A stretch of 64,000 nucleotides of DNA, taken from positions 226,822-290,821 of the forward strand of contig JAEWGD010000006.1 of NCBI GenBank assembly GCA_023388515.1, given 5' to 3'. The position numbers were made by a program, and so were the translations under genes. Under the pieces are notes generated by a model. That model ran no database searches. It saw only the letters and a program-made list of their open reading frames with translations, and was not told where the DNA came from. The DNA comes from Bacillota bacterium (GTDB lineage: Bacteria; Bacillota; Clostridia; Oscillospirales; Ruminococcaceae). How positions within the stretch are numbered: position 1 is the first letter of the stretch; each line of letters starts with the position of its first letter. Positions 16,770 to 25,423 of this stretch are shown here, piece by piece.

Positions 16770-17868
16770 TATCCTTATCCTCCACAACATCTATTTCTTC
16801 ATCAGTATTTTCAGTATCTAAATTTTCATCATCGGTATCTTCATCATCTAAGCTTTCAGTTTCTTCAGCTATTGATTTATAATCTGTTTCAGGTTCTTTA
16901 TTAGCCTTTTTTAATTTCTCCTCTGCTTCCAGTAGAATTTTCTTTGACTCATCGGTATTGCAGTAAAGGACATAATCATCACCCATATTTTTAACCTTTT
17001 GACCTAAAACAATTAAAAGTGCAACTGACGCAATAACACAAATTGCTGCTAAAACTTGTGAAACTCTTAAATTACCTACCATAAGACTATCTGTTCGTAA
17101 GCCCTCAATAAAAAATCTACCTAATCCATACCAACCAGCATACATAATAAATAGCTGTCCGTCATATTTTCTACGCTTTGAAAACCATGCGAGCAAACCA
17201 AATCCAATCAAGCACCATATTGATTCATATAAAAAGCAAGGATGAACTGGTAAACTAGCTACTATATCAATCTTTCTTGAAGTGTCTGTGAGATCAGTAT
17301 ATGATGACCATATTGACATAGAAATAATCTGTTCCTGAATTTTTCCACTAGACATACCGAATATTGAGTCTGTGTTGTATCCAAAAGCCTCATGGTTAGT
17401 AAAGTTACCCCATCTACCAACACCTTGTCCAATCAAAAAGCCCATTCCAGCAATATCAAGCAAAGGTAAAAACTTAACCTTCCTCCATTTAGCAACAAGA
17501 GCAGCAGCAAGGACAGCTCCAATTATCCCACCGTATATAGCAAGTCCGCCATTTCTTATATTAAAAATGCTTTTTAAATCGCCACTATAATTTTCCCAAT
17601 CCATTATTACAAAATATAGTCTTGCACCGATAATTCCACCAATCATACCTGCAAAAATACAATCAATCGCCTTATCAGCATCCAATCCGAACTTTTTCAT
17701 TCGTGAAAATCCATAAATCATAGCTAAAACAATACCTAAAGCGATAATAATACCATACCACTTAATAGTCATGCCAAATATCGTGAATGCATCACTATTA
17801 ATATCAACATCTATGCCAAGTTTAGGGAAAACAACTTGATTATAATCCAAATTATTCAATTCAGTCAT
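16762..17868 (-). CDS. lgt: Prolipoprotein diacylglyceryl transferase with acidic tail
   Basis: Membrane enzyme that adds diacylglycerol to the lipobox Cys of prolipoproteins. 368 residues, against about 260-290 usually. Signatures: GIRNGGLAIYGGIIGA, the Lgt signature GRWGNFTNHEAFG with its essential Arg/Asn/Glu, and FLYESIWCLIGF. Seven membrane segments are expected. The extra length is a C-terminal cytoplasmic tail of about 75 residues, very rich in Asp/Glu. AGGAGG precedes the ATG. Co-transcribed with the M16 genes upstream and folD downstream. Confidence 0.94.
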   Translation of the reverse strand: MTELNNLDYNQVVFPKLGIDVDINSDAFTIFGMTIKWYGIIIALGIVLAMIYGFSRMKKFGLDADKAIDCIFAGMIGGIIGARLYFVIMDWENYSGDLKSIFNIRNGGLAIYGGIIGAVLAAALVAKWRKVKFLPLLDIAGMGFLIGQGVGRWGNFTNHEAFGYNTDSIFGMSSGKIQEQIISMSIWSSYTDLTDTSRKIDIVASLPVHPCFLYESIWCLIGFGLLAWFSKRRKYDGQLFIMYAGWYGLGRFFIEGLRTDSLMVGNLRVSQVLAAICVIASVALLIVLGQKVKNMGDDYVLYCNTDESKKILLEAEEKLKKANKEPETDYKSIAEETESLDDEDTDDENLDTENTDEEIDVVEDKDNG

Positions 17869-17891
17869 AATATACCTCCTAATTTAAACTG

Positions 17892-19163
17892 CTAACTTTC
17901 TACTATTGAAAGCGTAACCTTCTCAGTATCCATATTTTCGCAAATGCTTTTCTGAACGTCCTCATAAGTCATTTCTGACATTATCTTAACTGTATCAAAT
18001 GGATTTACTCCTGCAAAATATGAGTTAATAATTGTGCTAGCCACAGCTTCGACATTGTTATACTCCCTTATAATCTGTCCATAAGTTGACTTCTTAATAC
18101 TTTCATAATGCTCTCGATTAAGCCCGTTAACCTTAACATTTTCAATCTCTTTAATAATTTCTGTTAATACTTTACGGGGTTGAGTTGATTCTCCTGAAAA
18201 GATTATGGTAAAAAATCCATCTCCATTAAAAACCTCTGTGGAAAACGTAGAGTTAATAAGCCCCTCATCTGTTAACCTTTTATAAAGTGGTGATGCAGCA
18301 TCTGATAAAACATTTAATGCAACATCAATCTCCATTTCTAACTTCAAGCCTTCATAGCCACTTCTTGGTCTTGCCTTGAAACCAATATTAAACATTGGCG
18401 TTCCAACAGGTAAATTCTGAACAACCTCACTTTTTACAATATCCTCTGGTTCATCAAGAAATACTGTTTCAAGTTCAAGGTTTTCACATGGCTTCAAACA
18501 CCTATCAGCAATCTCAAGAACCTCGTCTACATTAACGTTACCAGATACAACAAGCACCATATTATTAAGATTATAGAATGTGTTATAACATTTATACAGT
18601 AAATCTGCATCAATTTCAGCTATACTTTCAACAGTTCCAGCAATATCAATTTTAACAGGATGATTTTTATACATTCCACCGAGCATATTAAAAAATACTC
18701 TCCATGATGGATTATCATCACACATACGAATTTCTTGCCCTATAATCCCCTGTTCCTTATCAACACTTTCCTTAGTAAAGTATGGTGATTGAACAAAATT
18801 CAGCAGTATTTCAAGTGATTCCTTATAATTATCTGAACAGCTAAATAAATAACAAGTCTTATCAAAGCTTGTATACGCATTTGCTGATGCTCCTGTTTTA
18901 GCAAATAACTCAAATACATCCGTATCTTCATTTTCAAAAAGCTTATGCTCAAGAAAATGTGCTATTCCCTCAGGTACAACGGTATACTCCTTATCTTTAT
19001 TTGTTTTAAACCTTGTATTAATTGAGCCATACTTTGTACCAAACAAGGCTTCAGTAGTGCTGAACCCGTCCATTTCCCATACAAGTATATCTAATCCACT
19101 TGGGTGCTTTATATATGTGTACTTATCATTTGTTTTTTCACAGGCTATGATTTTCTTTTCCAT
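17892..19163 (-). CDS. M16-family zinc peptidase (YmfH-like)
   Basis: 423-residue pitrilysin-type peptidase. The inverted zinc motif is H69-F-L-E-H73 (HxxEH), and the third ligand region is IIGQEIRMCDDNP. The start shares one base with the stop of the preceding gene (TAATG), so it is translationally coupled to its paralogue, with which it probably forms an active/inactive pair like YmfH/YmfF. The substrate is unknown. Confidence 0.88.
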   Translation of the reverse strand: MEKKIIACEKTNDKYTYIKHPSGLDILVWEMDGFSTTEALFGTKYGSINTRFKTNKDKEYTVVPEGIAHFLEHKLFENEDTDVFELFAKTGASANAYTSFDKTCYLFSCSDNYKESLEILLNFVQSPYFTKESVDKEQGIIGQEIRMCDDNPSWRVFFNMLGGMYKNHPVKIDIAGTVESIAEIDADLLYKCYNTFYNLNNMVLVVSGNVNVDEVLEIADRCLKPCENLELETVFLDEPEDIVKSEVVQNLPVGTPMFNIGFKARPRSGYEGLKLEMEIDVALNVLSDAASPLYKRLTDEGLINSTFSTEVFNGDGFFTIIFSGESTQPRKVLTEIIKEIENVKVNGLNREHYESIKKSTYGQIIREYNNVEAVASTIINSYFAGVNPFDTVKIMSEMTYEDVQKSICENMDTEKVTLSIVES

Positions 19164-20428
19164 TACTCTTCCTCCCCTGTCATAACATATACAGTATCAA
19201 GCTTAAAGGAATTCGCTGCCTCAATTATTTGCTCCCTTGTAACAGCTTTTATCCTGCTAATTTCTTCATCTGGAGTAATAATCTCACCTCTGCAAAATCT
19301 GCTGAAATACCAATTTACAAGTGATGACGGGGTATCACTAACACCTTTAAGTGAATTTAGTATGCTTAAAACAGAATTACTCATTTCCTCATCAGTAAAG
19401 TTACCTTTTCTTATATCATCAAGCTGATTTAATATTTCAACTCTTGCTTTCCCCACATTAGCATTTTCAACACCACTGTCAATCATCAGCGTACCCTTAC
19501 TATCATTAAAACCACTTGCACAGTAATAACAAAGACTAAGCTTTTCTCTTACATTAGCAAACAGTTTTGAGAAAGGGGTTTCTCCTAATAGCGTACTCAT
19601 AAGCTTAATCGCATACAAATCAGCATAATCAGTTTTAAATGCCATAACCATTTTAGATTGACTAACATCTAATTTTTCCACTACTTCTTTAACTTCTTTT
19701 TTTATAGGGCTATTATTATTAAGCACGATATTCTGTGGATTTCTATTCAACTTCAAAAACGCACTTGTAAGCTTTTCTTTAATAAGTGGGTTTTCCTTTG
19801 CTCCAACATAATAAACTTCTATCTGCGATGTTCTGATTATTTCCTTATATGCTTCATATGCCATTACAGGTGTGATATTTTCAGCAGTCTTTCTTGTTCC
19901 ATATGATGAAGACGCACTTGGCTCTCCCTCAAAAATATGCTTATGTGCTTGTAAGATAGCATAACTTCTCTTATTATTTATTTCTGAGTCAATAGAATCA
20001 AGCAAATCTTTTTTTCTGAAGCTAAATATTTCATCTCCAAAACCACCGTTCTCTACATATGGTGCAAAAAGGCAATCAAGGTAAATGTCCAATACTTCAC
20101 TGGTTATATCTTCACCGTCTAGGGTATAGTTGTTATCTATAGAGCTTATTGATATAGCCATTACCTGAACATCACCACGTTTTGTGATACTAACACCTAT
20201 ATCTGTTCCATACAACGAATTAAGACGAGCTGTAAGCTCAGTTAAATTCTTATACTTGCTATTTGATGAGCCTAATATTCCAGCAACAATTGAATTTATT
20301 GATGCCGTTTCCTTTTTCAACTCTGTAATAAACTTCAAATTAATAGTATTAGTTTTAAACTTAGAATCAATAATTCTTGTAAAACCTATGCTATCAGAAA
20401 TTTTTTCTCTTGAATATAATATTGACAT
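19163..20428 (-). CDS. M16-family peptidase homologue lacking the zinc motif (YmfF-like)
   Basis: 421 residues with the M16 fold but no HxxEH: the equivalent position reads ELTARLNSLYGTDIG, so it should be catalytically inactive and act as the partner of the downstream active subunit. YVENGGFGDEIFSFRKKDLLDSI and SYGTRKTAENITP are typical of the clostridial YmfF type. The ATG at 20428 (MSILYSREK) has AAGGAG upstream; a longer in-frame start at 20485 would begin upstream of the promoter -10 box and is unlikely. Confidence 0.85.
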   Translation of the reverse strand: MSILYSREKISDSIGFTRIIDSKFKTNTINLKFITELKKETASINSIVAGILGSSNSKYKNLTELTARLNSLYGTDIGVSITKRGDVQVMAISISSIDNNYTLDGEDITSEVLDIYLDCLFAPYVENGGFGDEIFSFRKKDLLDSIDSEINNKRSYAILQAHKHIFEGEPSASSSYGTRKTAENITPVMAYEAYKEIIRTSQIEVYYVGAKENPLIKEKLTSAFLKLNRNPQNIVLNNNSPIKKEVKEVVEKLDVSQSKMVMAFKTDYADLYAIKLMSTLLGETPFSKLFANVREKLSLCYYCASGFNDSKGTLMIDSGVENANVGKARVEILNQLDDIRKGNFTDEEMSNSVLSILNSLKGVSDTPSSLVNWYFSRFCRGEIITPDEEISRIKAVTREQIIEAANSFKLDTVYVMTGEEE

Positions 20429-20464
20429 ATGTTTCTCCTTACTTATAAAATATATAACTAAATT

Positions 20465-20473
20465 ATTATACCA
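20465..20473 (-). promoter_or_regulatory. Extended -10 promoter of the ymfF-ymfH-lgt-folD operon
   Basis: Minus strand TGG-TATAAT (TATAAT at 20465-20470), an extended -10 element; no good -35 box at 17 bp. About 37 nt upstream of the ATG at 20428. Confidence 0.55.
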
Positions 20474-20581
20474 TCTTTTTAGCATAATTACTAGATACTT
20501 TTGATTAAAATAATGTTTTAATATAACTTAGCATTCATCATTTTCTGATTAAAAAATTATATTTGCTCAATGTTCATAATT

Positions 20582-20603
20582 TGTTAACAGAATGTTAACA
20601 GAA
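20582..20603. repeat. Tandem 11-bp repeat with TGTTAACA palindromes
   Basis: Two head-to-tail copies of TGTTAACAGAA (20582-20592, 20593-20603). Each contains the 8-bp palindrome TGTTAACA, so the two palindromes lie one helical turn apart, ending 6 bp before the -35 box of the aro promoter. This is a plausible regulator binding site; the protein is unknown. Confidence 0.55.
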
Positions 20604-20608
20604 ACTTC

Positions 20609-20637
20609 TTGAATAATGCTCCAGAATGTATTATACT
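20609..20637 (+). promoter_or_regulatory. Promoter of the aro leader and operon
   Basis: TTGAAT (20609-20614), 17-bp spacer, TATACT (20632-20637). The predicted start near 20644 leaves a leader of about 300 nt before aroF, containing a leader peptide and a terminator. Confidence 0.75.
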
Positions 20638-20683
20638 GATTTTAGTCTTTAAAGCATTAAAGTGAAATGATGAGGTAATTATT

Positions 20684-20791
20684 ATGAATATCAATAAACA
20701 ATTTTACAACTTTACATTTTGGCACGGCTCTAGCTATTATTATGGCTTCGAGTCTGTTTTTCGTGTCAAAATGCAAAAGCTAAAATTGTAA
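20684..20791 (+). CDS. Aromatic-rich leader peptide of the aro operon
   Basis: 35-codon open frame with its own ribosome site (GAGGTAAT upstream of the ATG). It contains ten aromatic codons: Phe7, Tyr8, Phe10, Phe12, Trp13, Tyr18-Tyr19-Tyr20, Phe22 and Phe26. It lies between the aro promoter and a terminator upstream of DAHP synthase. This is the layout of a transcription attenuator in which ribosome stalling, or other control by charged Phe/Tyr/Trp-tRNA, sets read-through. A candidate hairpin puts the three Tyr codons in its loop (20727-20731 pairing with 20751-20755). Peptide expression is inferred. Confidence 0.8.
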   Translation: MNINKQFYNFTFWHGSSYYYGFESVFRVKMQKLKL

Positions 20792-20797
20792 TTGTTA

Positions 20798-20813
20798 AAC
20801 ATATTTATGTTTA
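20798..20813 (+). repeat. Small AU-rich hairpin in the aro leader
   Basis: TAAACATA-TT-TATGTTTA-type hairpin just before the attenuator terminator. It might compete with or space the terminator; function unknown. Confidence 0.35.
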
Positions 20814-20814
20814 T

Positions 20815-20858
20815 AATACCGTTGCTTTTGTATTTACAAGGGCAACGGTATTGTTTTA
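20815..20858 (+). terminator. Attenuator terminator before aroF
   Basis: 11-bp perfect stem AATACCGTTGC (20815-20825) / GCAACGGTATT (20842-20852), with a further TTGTA/TACAA stem inside the loop, followed by TTGTTTTAT. It sits 24 nt after the leader-peptide stop and about 85 nt before aroF, with no gene end it could otherwise serve. I found only a weak candidate antiterminator (GCACGG at 20722-20727 against CCGTTGC). Confidence 0.8.
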
Positions 20859-20942
20859 TCTGCAGGTGAAACAATAAACATAGCTCATCACAATTTAACC
20901 AAAATCAATCAGCTTAAAATTAAACTTTAGGAGGATATAAAA

Positions 20943-21956
20943 ATGATTATTATTCTTAGACCAAATACAACTGAAGTACAAATTAACAACCTTGTAGAAA
21001 TGTTAAAGGGTTACGGTGTAACTGTTGCAGGCATAAATGGTAAGCATAAAAATATATTAGGTCTTGTTGGAGATACTTCAAGAATTGATGTGGAAACAGT
21101 TAAGGCACAGGCAATAGTTGAGAGCATTCGCCGTGTTCAAGAGCCATACAAAAGCAGTAATAGAAAATTTCATCCCGAAGACACTATTGTTGATGTTAGT
21201 GGAAGAACAATTGGTGGTAATAAGCTTCAAATTATTGCTGGACCTTGTTCGGTTGAAAATGAGGAACAGATTATTGAAACTGCTGTTGCTATTAAAGAGG
21301 CAGGAGCTACAATGCTAAGAGGTGGTGCATTTAAACCTAGAACGTCACCATATGCTTTTCAGGGCTTACATGCTGATGGTGTTGAGCTATTGATTAAAGC
21401 TAGAGCTGTTACAGGATTGCCTATTGTAACTGAAATTATGAGTATTGAGCATCTTGATTTATTCGCTGATGTTGATGTAATTCAAGTAGGTGCTAGAAAT
21501 ATGCAGAACTTTGAGCTTCTTAAGGCTTTGGGGCATAGTGATAAGCCAATACTTCTTAAAAGAGGGCTTGCAAATACTTTGGAAGAATTGCTTATGTCTG
21601 CTGAATATATTATGGCTGGTGGAAACAACAATGTTATTCTTTGTGAAAGAGGAATCCGTACATTTGAAACACAAACTAGAAATACACTTGATATTTCTGC
21701 TGTTCCATTACTAAAACAATTGTCACATCTTCCTATTGTAGTTGACCCAAGCCATGCTACTGGACTAACATCTTTGGTTGAACCATTATCGCTTGCTTCA
21801 ATCGTTGCAGGTGCTAATGCACTTATTATTGAGGTTCACAACTGCCCAGAAAAAGCTTTATCAGATGGTGCACAATCTCTAACACCTCAGCAGTTCAAAG
21901 ATGTTATGGCAAAAATTAAGCCAATGGCTGAGTTCATTGGAAAGGAAATTTCTTAA
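20943..21956 (+). CDS. aroF: 3-deoxy-7-phosphoheptulonate synthase (DAHP synthase)
   Basis: 337 residues; condenses PEP and erythrose-4-phosphate, the first step of aromatic biosynthesis. An N-terminal ferredoxin/ACT-like regulatory domain (about 1-70, MIIILRPNTTEVQINNLVEML) precedes the TIM-barrel, as in the Thermotoga-type enzyme, so feedback inhibition by Tyr/Phe is likely. Barrel motifs: IAGPCSVENEEQI, RGGAFKPRTSPYAFQG, QVGARNMQNFELL, LLKRG and VDPSHATG. AGGAGG precedes the ATG. First enzyme gene after the leader and terminator; aroB starts 1 nt after its stop. Confidence 0.97.
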   Translation: MIIILRPNTTEVQINNLVEMLKGYGVTVAGINGKHKNILGLVGDTSRIDVETVKAQAIVESIRRVQEPYKSSNRKFHPEDTIVDVSGRTIGGNKLQIIAGPCSVENEEQIIETAVAIKEAGATMLRGGAFKPRTSPYAFQGLHADGVELLIKARAVTGLPIVTEIMSIEHLDLFADVDVIQVGARNMQNFELLKALGHSDKPILLKRGLANTLEELLMSAEYIMAGGNNNVILCERGIRTFETQTRNTLDISAVPLLKQLSHLPIVVDPSHATGLTSLVEPLSLASIVAGANALIIEVHNCPEKALSDGAQSLTPQQFKDVMAKIKPMAEFIGKEIS

Positions 21957-21957
21957 T

Positions 21958-23010
21958 ATGAAGCATATTACTGTTAATACTAGCCAAAGCTATAATATAT
22001 TTATGGAACATGGCATTTTATCTAAATGTGGAGAAGTTTTATCACAAATCCTCAATACTAAAACTTTGGCTATAATTACAGATGATATTGTAGACTCTCT
22101 CTATGCAAAAACTGTGATTAATTCGTTGGTTAATCAAGGATTTAAAGTGTGTAAATTTGTTTTTCCTAATGGTGAGAATTCAAAAAGCATATCTGTTTTG
22201 AATGAAATTTATGATTTTCTCTGCCAAAACAATATAACCCGTACCGACTGCCTTATTGCTCTAGGTGGAGGGGTGGTCGGTGATATAACGGGGTTTGCTG
22301 CTGCAACATACCTTAGAGGGCTTGATTATGTCCAAATTCCAACAACATTGCTTTCCCAAATTGACTCATCTGTTGGTGGAAAAACAGCTGTAAATCTCAA
22401 TTGTGGTAAAAATTTGGTTGGAGCATTCAAACAGCCTAAATCTGTCATCTGCGATACTGAAACCCTTAAAACTTTAAGCAAGGAAATCTTGTCAGATGGT
22501 ATGGCTGAGGCTATTAAATATGGTATGATTCGAGATGAAAGTCTTTTTGAGCTTTTTGAAAATTATGATATTTGCAATATTATGGATTGCATTGATGAAG
22601 TTGTCTACCGCTGTGTTTCAATTAAGAAAAATGTTGTTGAAGGTGATGAATTTGATAAGGGCGAACGTATGATACTTAATTTTGGTCATACACTCGGTCA
22701 TGCTATCGAAAAGTTTTATAATTATGAGATATCTCATGGAAGTGCCGTTGCTGTCGGTATGTGCATGATGACAGAACGTGCTTATCAGGCTGGTATGTGT
22801 GATGAGAAAGTGTTAAACAGACTAATTAACTGTGTTAAAGCATACGACTTGCCTTATGAGGTTGATGCAGATATAAATGTTCTTGTTGATTTATGCAGTA
22901 ATGATAAAAAACGTGAGAGTGATAGTATAAACTTCATTGTTTGTGATAAAATTGGACACTCTATCATTAAGAAAGTTTCTGTAAATAGCTTTCATTCATT
23001 TGTGCTGTAA
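21958..23010 (+). CDS. aroB: 3-dehydroquinate synthase
   Basis: 350 residues, usual length. Converts DAHP to 3-dehydroquinate using NAD and a divalent metal. Motifs: GGGVVGDITGFAAATYLRG, QIPTTLLSQIDSSVGGKTAVN, GMAEAIKYG and the metal-binding NFGHTLGHAIE. I use the ATG at 21958 (MKHITVNTSQSY), 1 nt after the aroF stop, with AAGGAAA upstream; a longer in-frame start at 21901 lies within aroF. Confidence 0.97.
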   Translation: MKHITVNTSQSYNIFMEHGILSKCGEVLSQILNTKTLAIITDDIVDSLYAKTVINSLVNQGFKVCKFVFPNGENSKSISVLNEIYDFLCQNNITRTDCLIALGGGVVGDITGFAAATYLRGLDYVQIPTTLLSQIDSSVGGKTAVNLNCGKNLVGAFKQPKSVICDTETLKTLSKEILSDGMAEAIKYGMIRDESLFELFENYDICNIMDCIDEVVYRCVSIKKNVVEGDEFDKGERMILNFGHTLGHAIEKFYNYEISHGSAVAVGMCMMTERAYQAGMCDEKVLNRLINCVKAYDLPYEVDADINVLVDLCSNDKKRESDSINFIVCDKIGHSIIKKVSVNSFHSFVL

Positions 23011-23019
23011 ATGAGATTT

Positions 23020-23050
23020 ACAAGCCTGTTTATCGCAGAAACAGGCTTGT
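23020..23050 (+). terminator. Intra-operon hairpin between aroB and aroA
   Basis: Perfect 12-bp stem ACAAGCCTGTTT / AAACAGGCTTGT with a 7-nt loop, followed by only a broken T-run (TTGTACTT). It could reduce read-through, act as a processing or stability element, or both. Confidence 0.55.
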
Positions 23051-23086
23051 TTGTACTTAATTGTCTGCGGAGAAAAGGGTGTTGAT

Positions 23087-24322
23087 GTGGATATAAAAAT
23101 TACTCCTCGAAGGCTTTGTGGAACAGTTTCAATTCCATCTTCTAAAAGTATTACTCATAGGGCATTAATTTGTGCTGCTTTAGCTGATGGAAAATCAATT
23201 TTAAGTGGTATTAGTTTTTCAGATGATATTACTGCAACAGTTTCAGCACTTGAACAACTGGGAGCAGAATTTGAAATTGATGGCGATAATATAATTGTTT
23301 GTGGCATCACAAATTCACCTAAGGTTGCTGAAATTGACTGCTTTGAAAGTGGCTCGACACTTCGTTTTCTTATCCCTATTGCTACTGCTTTAGGAGTAAA
23401 TGCAATTTTCACTGGTAGAGGTAGGCTTCCAGAACGCCCGATAACGTCATATGTTCGTGAGTTATCTAAAAATGGCATTACCTTTGATTATAATAATACC
23501 ATGCCATTTTCTATAAATGGGAAACTTCAGGGTGGAGAATTTCATCTTGAGGGTGATGTGTCCTCCCAATTTATTACCGGTTTGCTTTTTGCACTGCCTA
23601 TGCTTGATGCTGATTCCAAAATTATTATGACATCCGCATTAGAATCAAAACCCTATGTTGATATGACAATTGCATGCTTGAGTGATTTTGGAATTGAAAT
23701 TAATGAAACCAATGACGGTTATTTTATAAAGGGTAAGCAAAAGTATTTACCTAAAAACCTTACTGTTGAGGGCGATTATTCTCAAGCAGCTTTCTTTTTT
23801 GTAGCAAATGCTATTGGAAACAACATACAAATCGATAATCTATTTCAAAAAAGCTTGCAAGGAGATAAAAAAATCATTGAAATATTGAAGGAAATAGGGT
23901 ATAATAATAGTAATAGTTTGGATTGCTTTTGTATTGACGCAACGGATATCCCCGATTTAGTGCCTATACTTGCTGTTTTAGGCTGTTTCTGTAATGGTAC
24001 TTCTAAAATTTTTGGTGCTAGTCGTTTGAAAATTAAAGAAAGTGATAGGCTTTTAGCAATTTCTTCTGTACTGAACTCTATAGGTGGAAAAATTACTCCA
24101 ACTGATGATGGGCTAATTATTGAACCTATCAAGGAATTTATAGGTGGAATTACCGACAGCTTTGGCGATCATAGAATAGTGATGTCACTGGCTATTGCTG
24201 GTACTCGTTCTACTAACCCAATTGAAATACAAAATGCTGATGCAGTTAACAAATCTTATCCAAGCTTTTTTAAGGATTATATAAAATTAGGAGGTATTGC
24301 CAATGTCATCAATGTGGAATAA
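23087..24322 (+). CDS. aroA: 3-phosphoshikimate 1-carboxyvinyltransferase (EPSP synthase)
   Basis: 411 residues from a GTG start (VDIKITPRRL...). Transfers enolpyruvate from PEP to shikimate-3-phosphate. Signatures: SKSITHRALI (Lys and Ser of the PEP/S3P site), the LFESGSTLRF-type ESGSTLRFLIP, GRGRLPERP, and the C-terminal IKESDRL and FGDHRIVMSLAIA. I prefer the GTG at 23087, preceded by GGAGAAAAGGG; an in-frame TTG at 23051 lies directly against the hairpin and lacks a ribosome site. Overlaps aroC by 20 nt. Confidence 0.95.
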   Translation: MDIKITPRRLCGTVSIPSSKSITHRALICAALADGKSILSGISFSDDITATVSALEQLGAEFEIDGDNIIVCGITNSPKVAEIDCFESGSTLRFLIPIATALGVNAIFTGRGRLPERPITSYVRELSKNGITFDYNNTMPFSINGKLQGGEFHLEGDVSSQFITGLLFALPMLDADSKIIMTSALESKPYVDMTIACLSDFGIEINETNDGYFIKGKQKYLPKNLTVEGDYSQAAFFFVANAIGNNIQIDNLFQKSLQGDKKIIEILKEIGYNNSNSLDCFCIDATDIPDLVPILAVLGCFCNGTSKIFGASRLKIKESDRLLAISSVLNSIGGKITPTDDGLIIEPIKEFIGGITDSFGDHRIVMSLAIAGTRSTNPIEIQNADAVNKSYPSFFKDYIKLGGIANVINVE

Positions 24323-25397
24323 CCGCATTTCTATATCAATTTTCGGCGAATCGCACGGTCCTGCCATAGGAGTTGTTATCGATAATTTACCACCAGGTGA
24401 AAATATTGATATTGCTGAATTAGGTCATTTCCTTTCAAGAAGAGCTCCTAAGAAGGATAAAACTTCAACTCAAAGAAAAGAAAGCGACTTACCACAGATT
24501 ATGTCAGGGCTTGTAAATGATAAAACAACAGGCACACCGTTATGTGCTTTTATCCAAAATACAGATACTCGTTCACAGGATTATTCAAATATATCAAAGC
24601 TTGCACGTCCTGGCCACGCTGATTATACTGGTGCTTTAAGATACAGAGGGTTTAATGATATTAGAGGTGGTGGGCATTTTTCTGGAAGGCTTACTGCTCC
24701 TCTTGTTTTTGCTGGTGCAGTATGTGGACAAATTCTGCAAAGACGTGGTATTTATACAGGTGCACATATTTCTGAAATTCATGATATTCATGATGTAAAA
24801 TTTAATAGAACTAACATTACTCGTGAAGAAATTCTTTCTATTAGAAACAAGCATTTTCCTGTTATCGAAAATGCTAAAGGCGAGCTAATGATTAAAGATA
24901 TTGAAAAAGCATTAAACGGTGGAGAATCGCTCGGTGGAATAATTGAATGTGCTTGCATTAATGTTCCAGCTGGTATTGGTTCACCTATTTTTGATGGGCT
25001 TGAGAATAATATTGCACAACTTATTTTTGGTATCCCTGCTGTAAAAGGTGTGGAATTTGGTTCTGGATTCCTTAGTGCAAAAATGGTTGGAAGTCAGAAT
25101 AATGATGATTTTTATGTGGATGATAAAGGACATGTGTGTACTAAAACCAATAATCATGGTGGCATTTTAGGTGGCATTTCTTCTGGTATGCCAATAACGC
25201 TAAATGTTGCAATTAAACCTACTCCATCAATATCACAACCACAAGAAACTATTGATTACAGTGCTATGAAAAATGAAACAGTAAATATTAAAGGTCGTCA
25301 TGACCCTTGTATTGTTCCTAGAGCTGTTCCATGCGTTGAAGCTGCTGTTAATATTGCCATTCTATCCCATATGATTGACTATCCAAACTTCTGTTAA
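24303..25397 (+). CDS. aroC: Chorismate synthase
   Basis: 364 residues; makes chorismate from EPSP with reduced FMN. Conserved blocks: FGESHGPAIGVVIDNLPPG, RRAPKKDKTSTQRKE, the RPGHADYTGALRYRGFNDIRGGGHFSGR block and RHDPCIVPRAVPCVEAA. The ATG at 24303 has AGGAGG 7 nt upstream; a TTG two codons earlier overlaps that site. It starts inside the end of aroA, a typical coupled overlap. Confidence 0.97.
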   Translation: MSSMWNNRISISIFGESHGPAIGVVIDNLPPGENIDIAELGHFLSRRAPKKDKTSTQRKESDLPQIMSGLVNDKTTGTPLCAFIQNTDTRSQDYSNISKLARPGHADYTGALRYRGFNDIRGGGHFSGRLTAPLVFAGAVCGQILQRRGIYTGAHISEIHDIHDVKFNRTNITREEILSIRNKHFPVIENAKGELMIKDIEKALNGGESLGGIIECACINVPAGIGSPIFDGLENNIAQLIFGIPAVKGVEFGSGFLSAKMVGSQNNDDFYVDDKGHVCTKTNNHGGILGGISSGMPITLNVAIKPTPSISQPQETIDYSAMKNETVNIKGRHDPCIVPRAVPCVEAAVNIAILSHMIDYPNFC

Positions 25398-25423
25398 TAT
25401 ATTATTAAACAAAAGGAAACAAC

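Noticed and set aside
20684..20860. A small RNA or toxin peptide gene unrelated to aro
   Set aside because: The aromatic codon content, terminator placement and aroF downstream fit attenuation much better than an independent gene.
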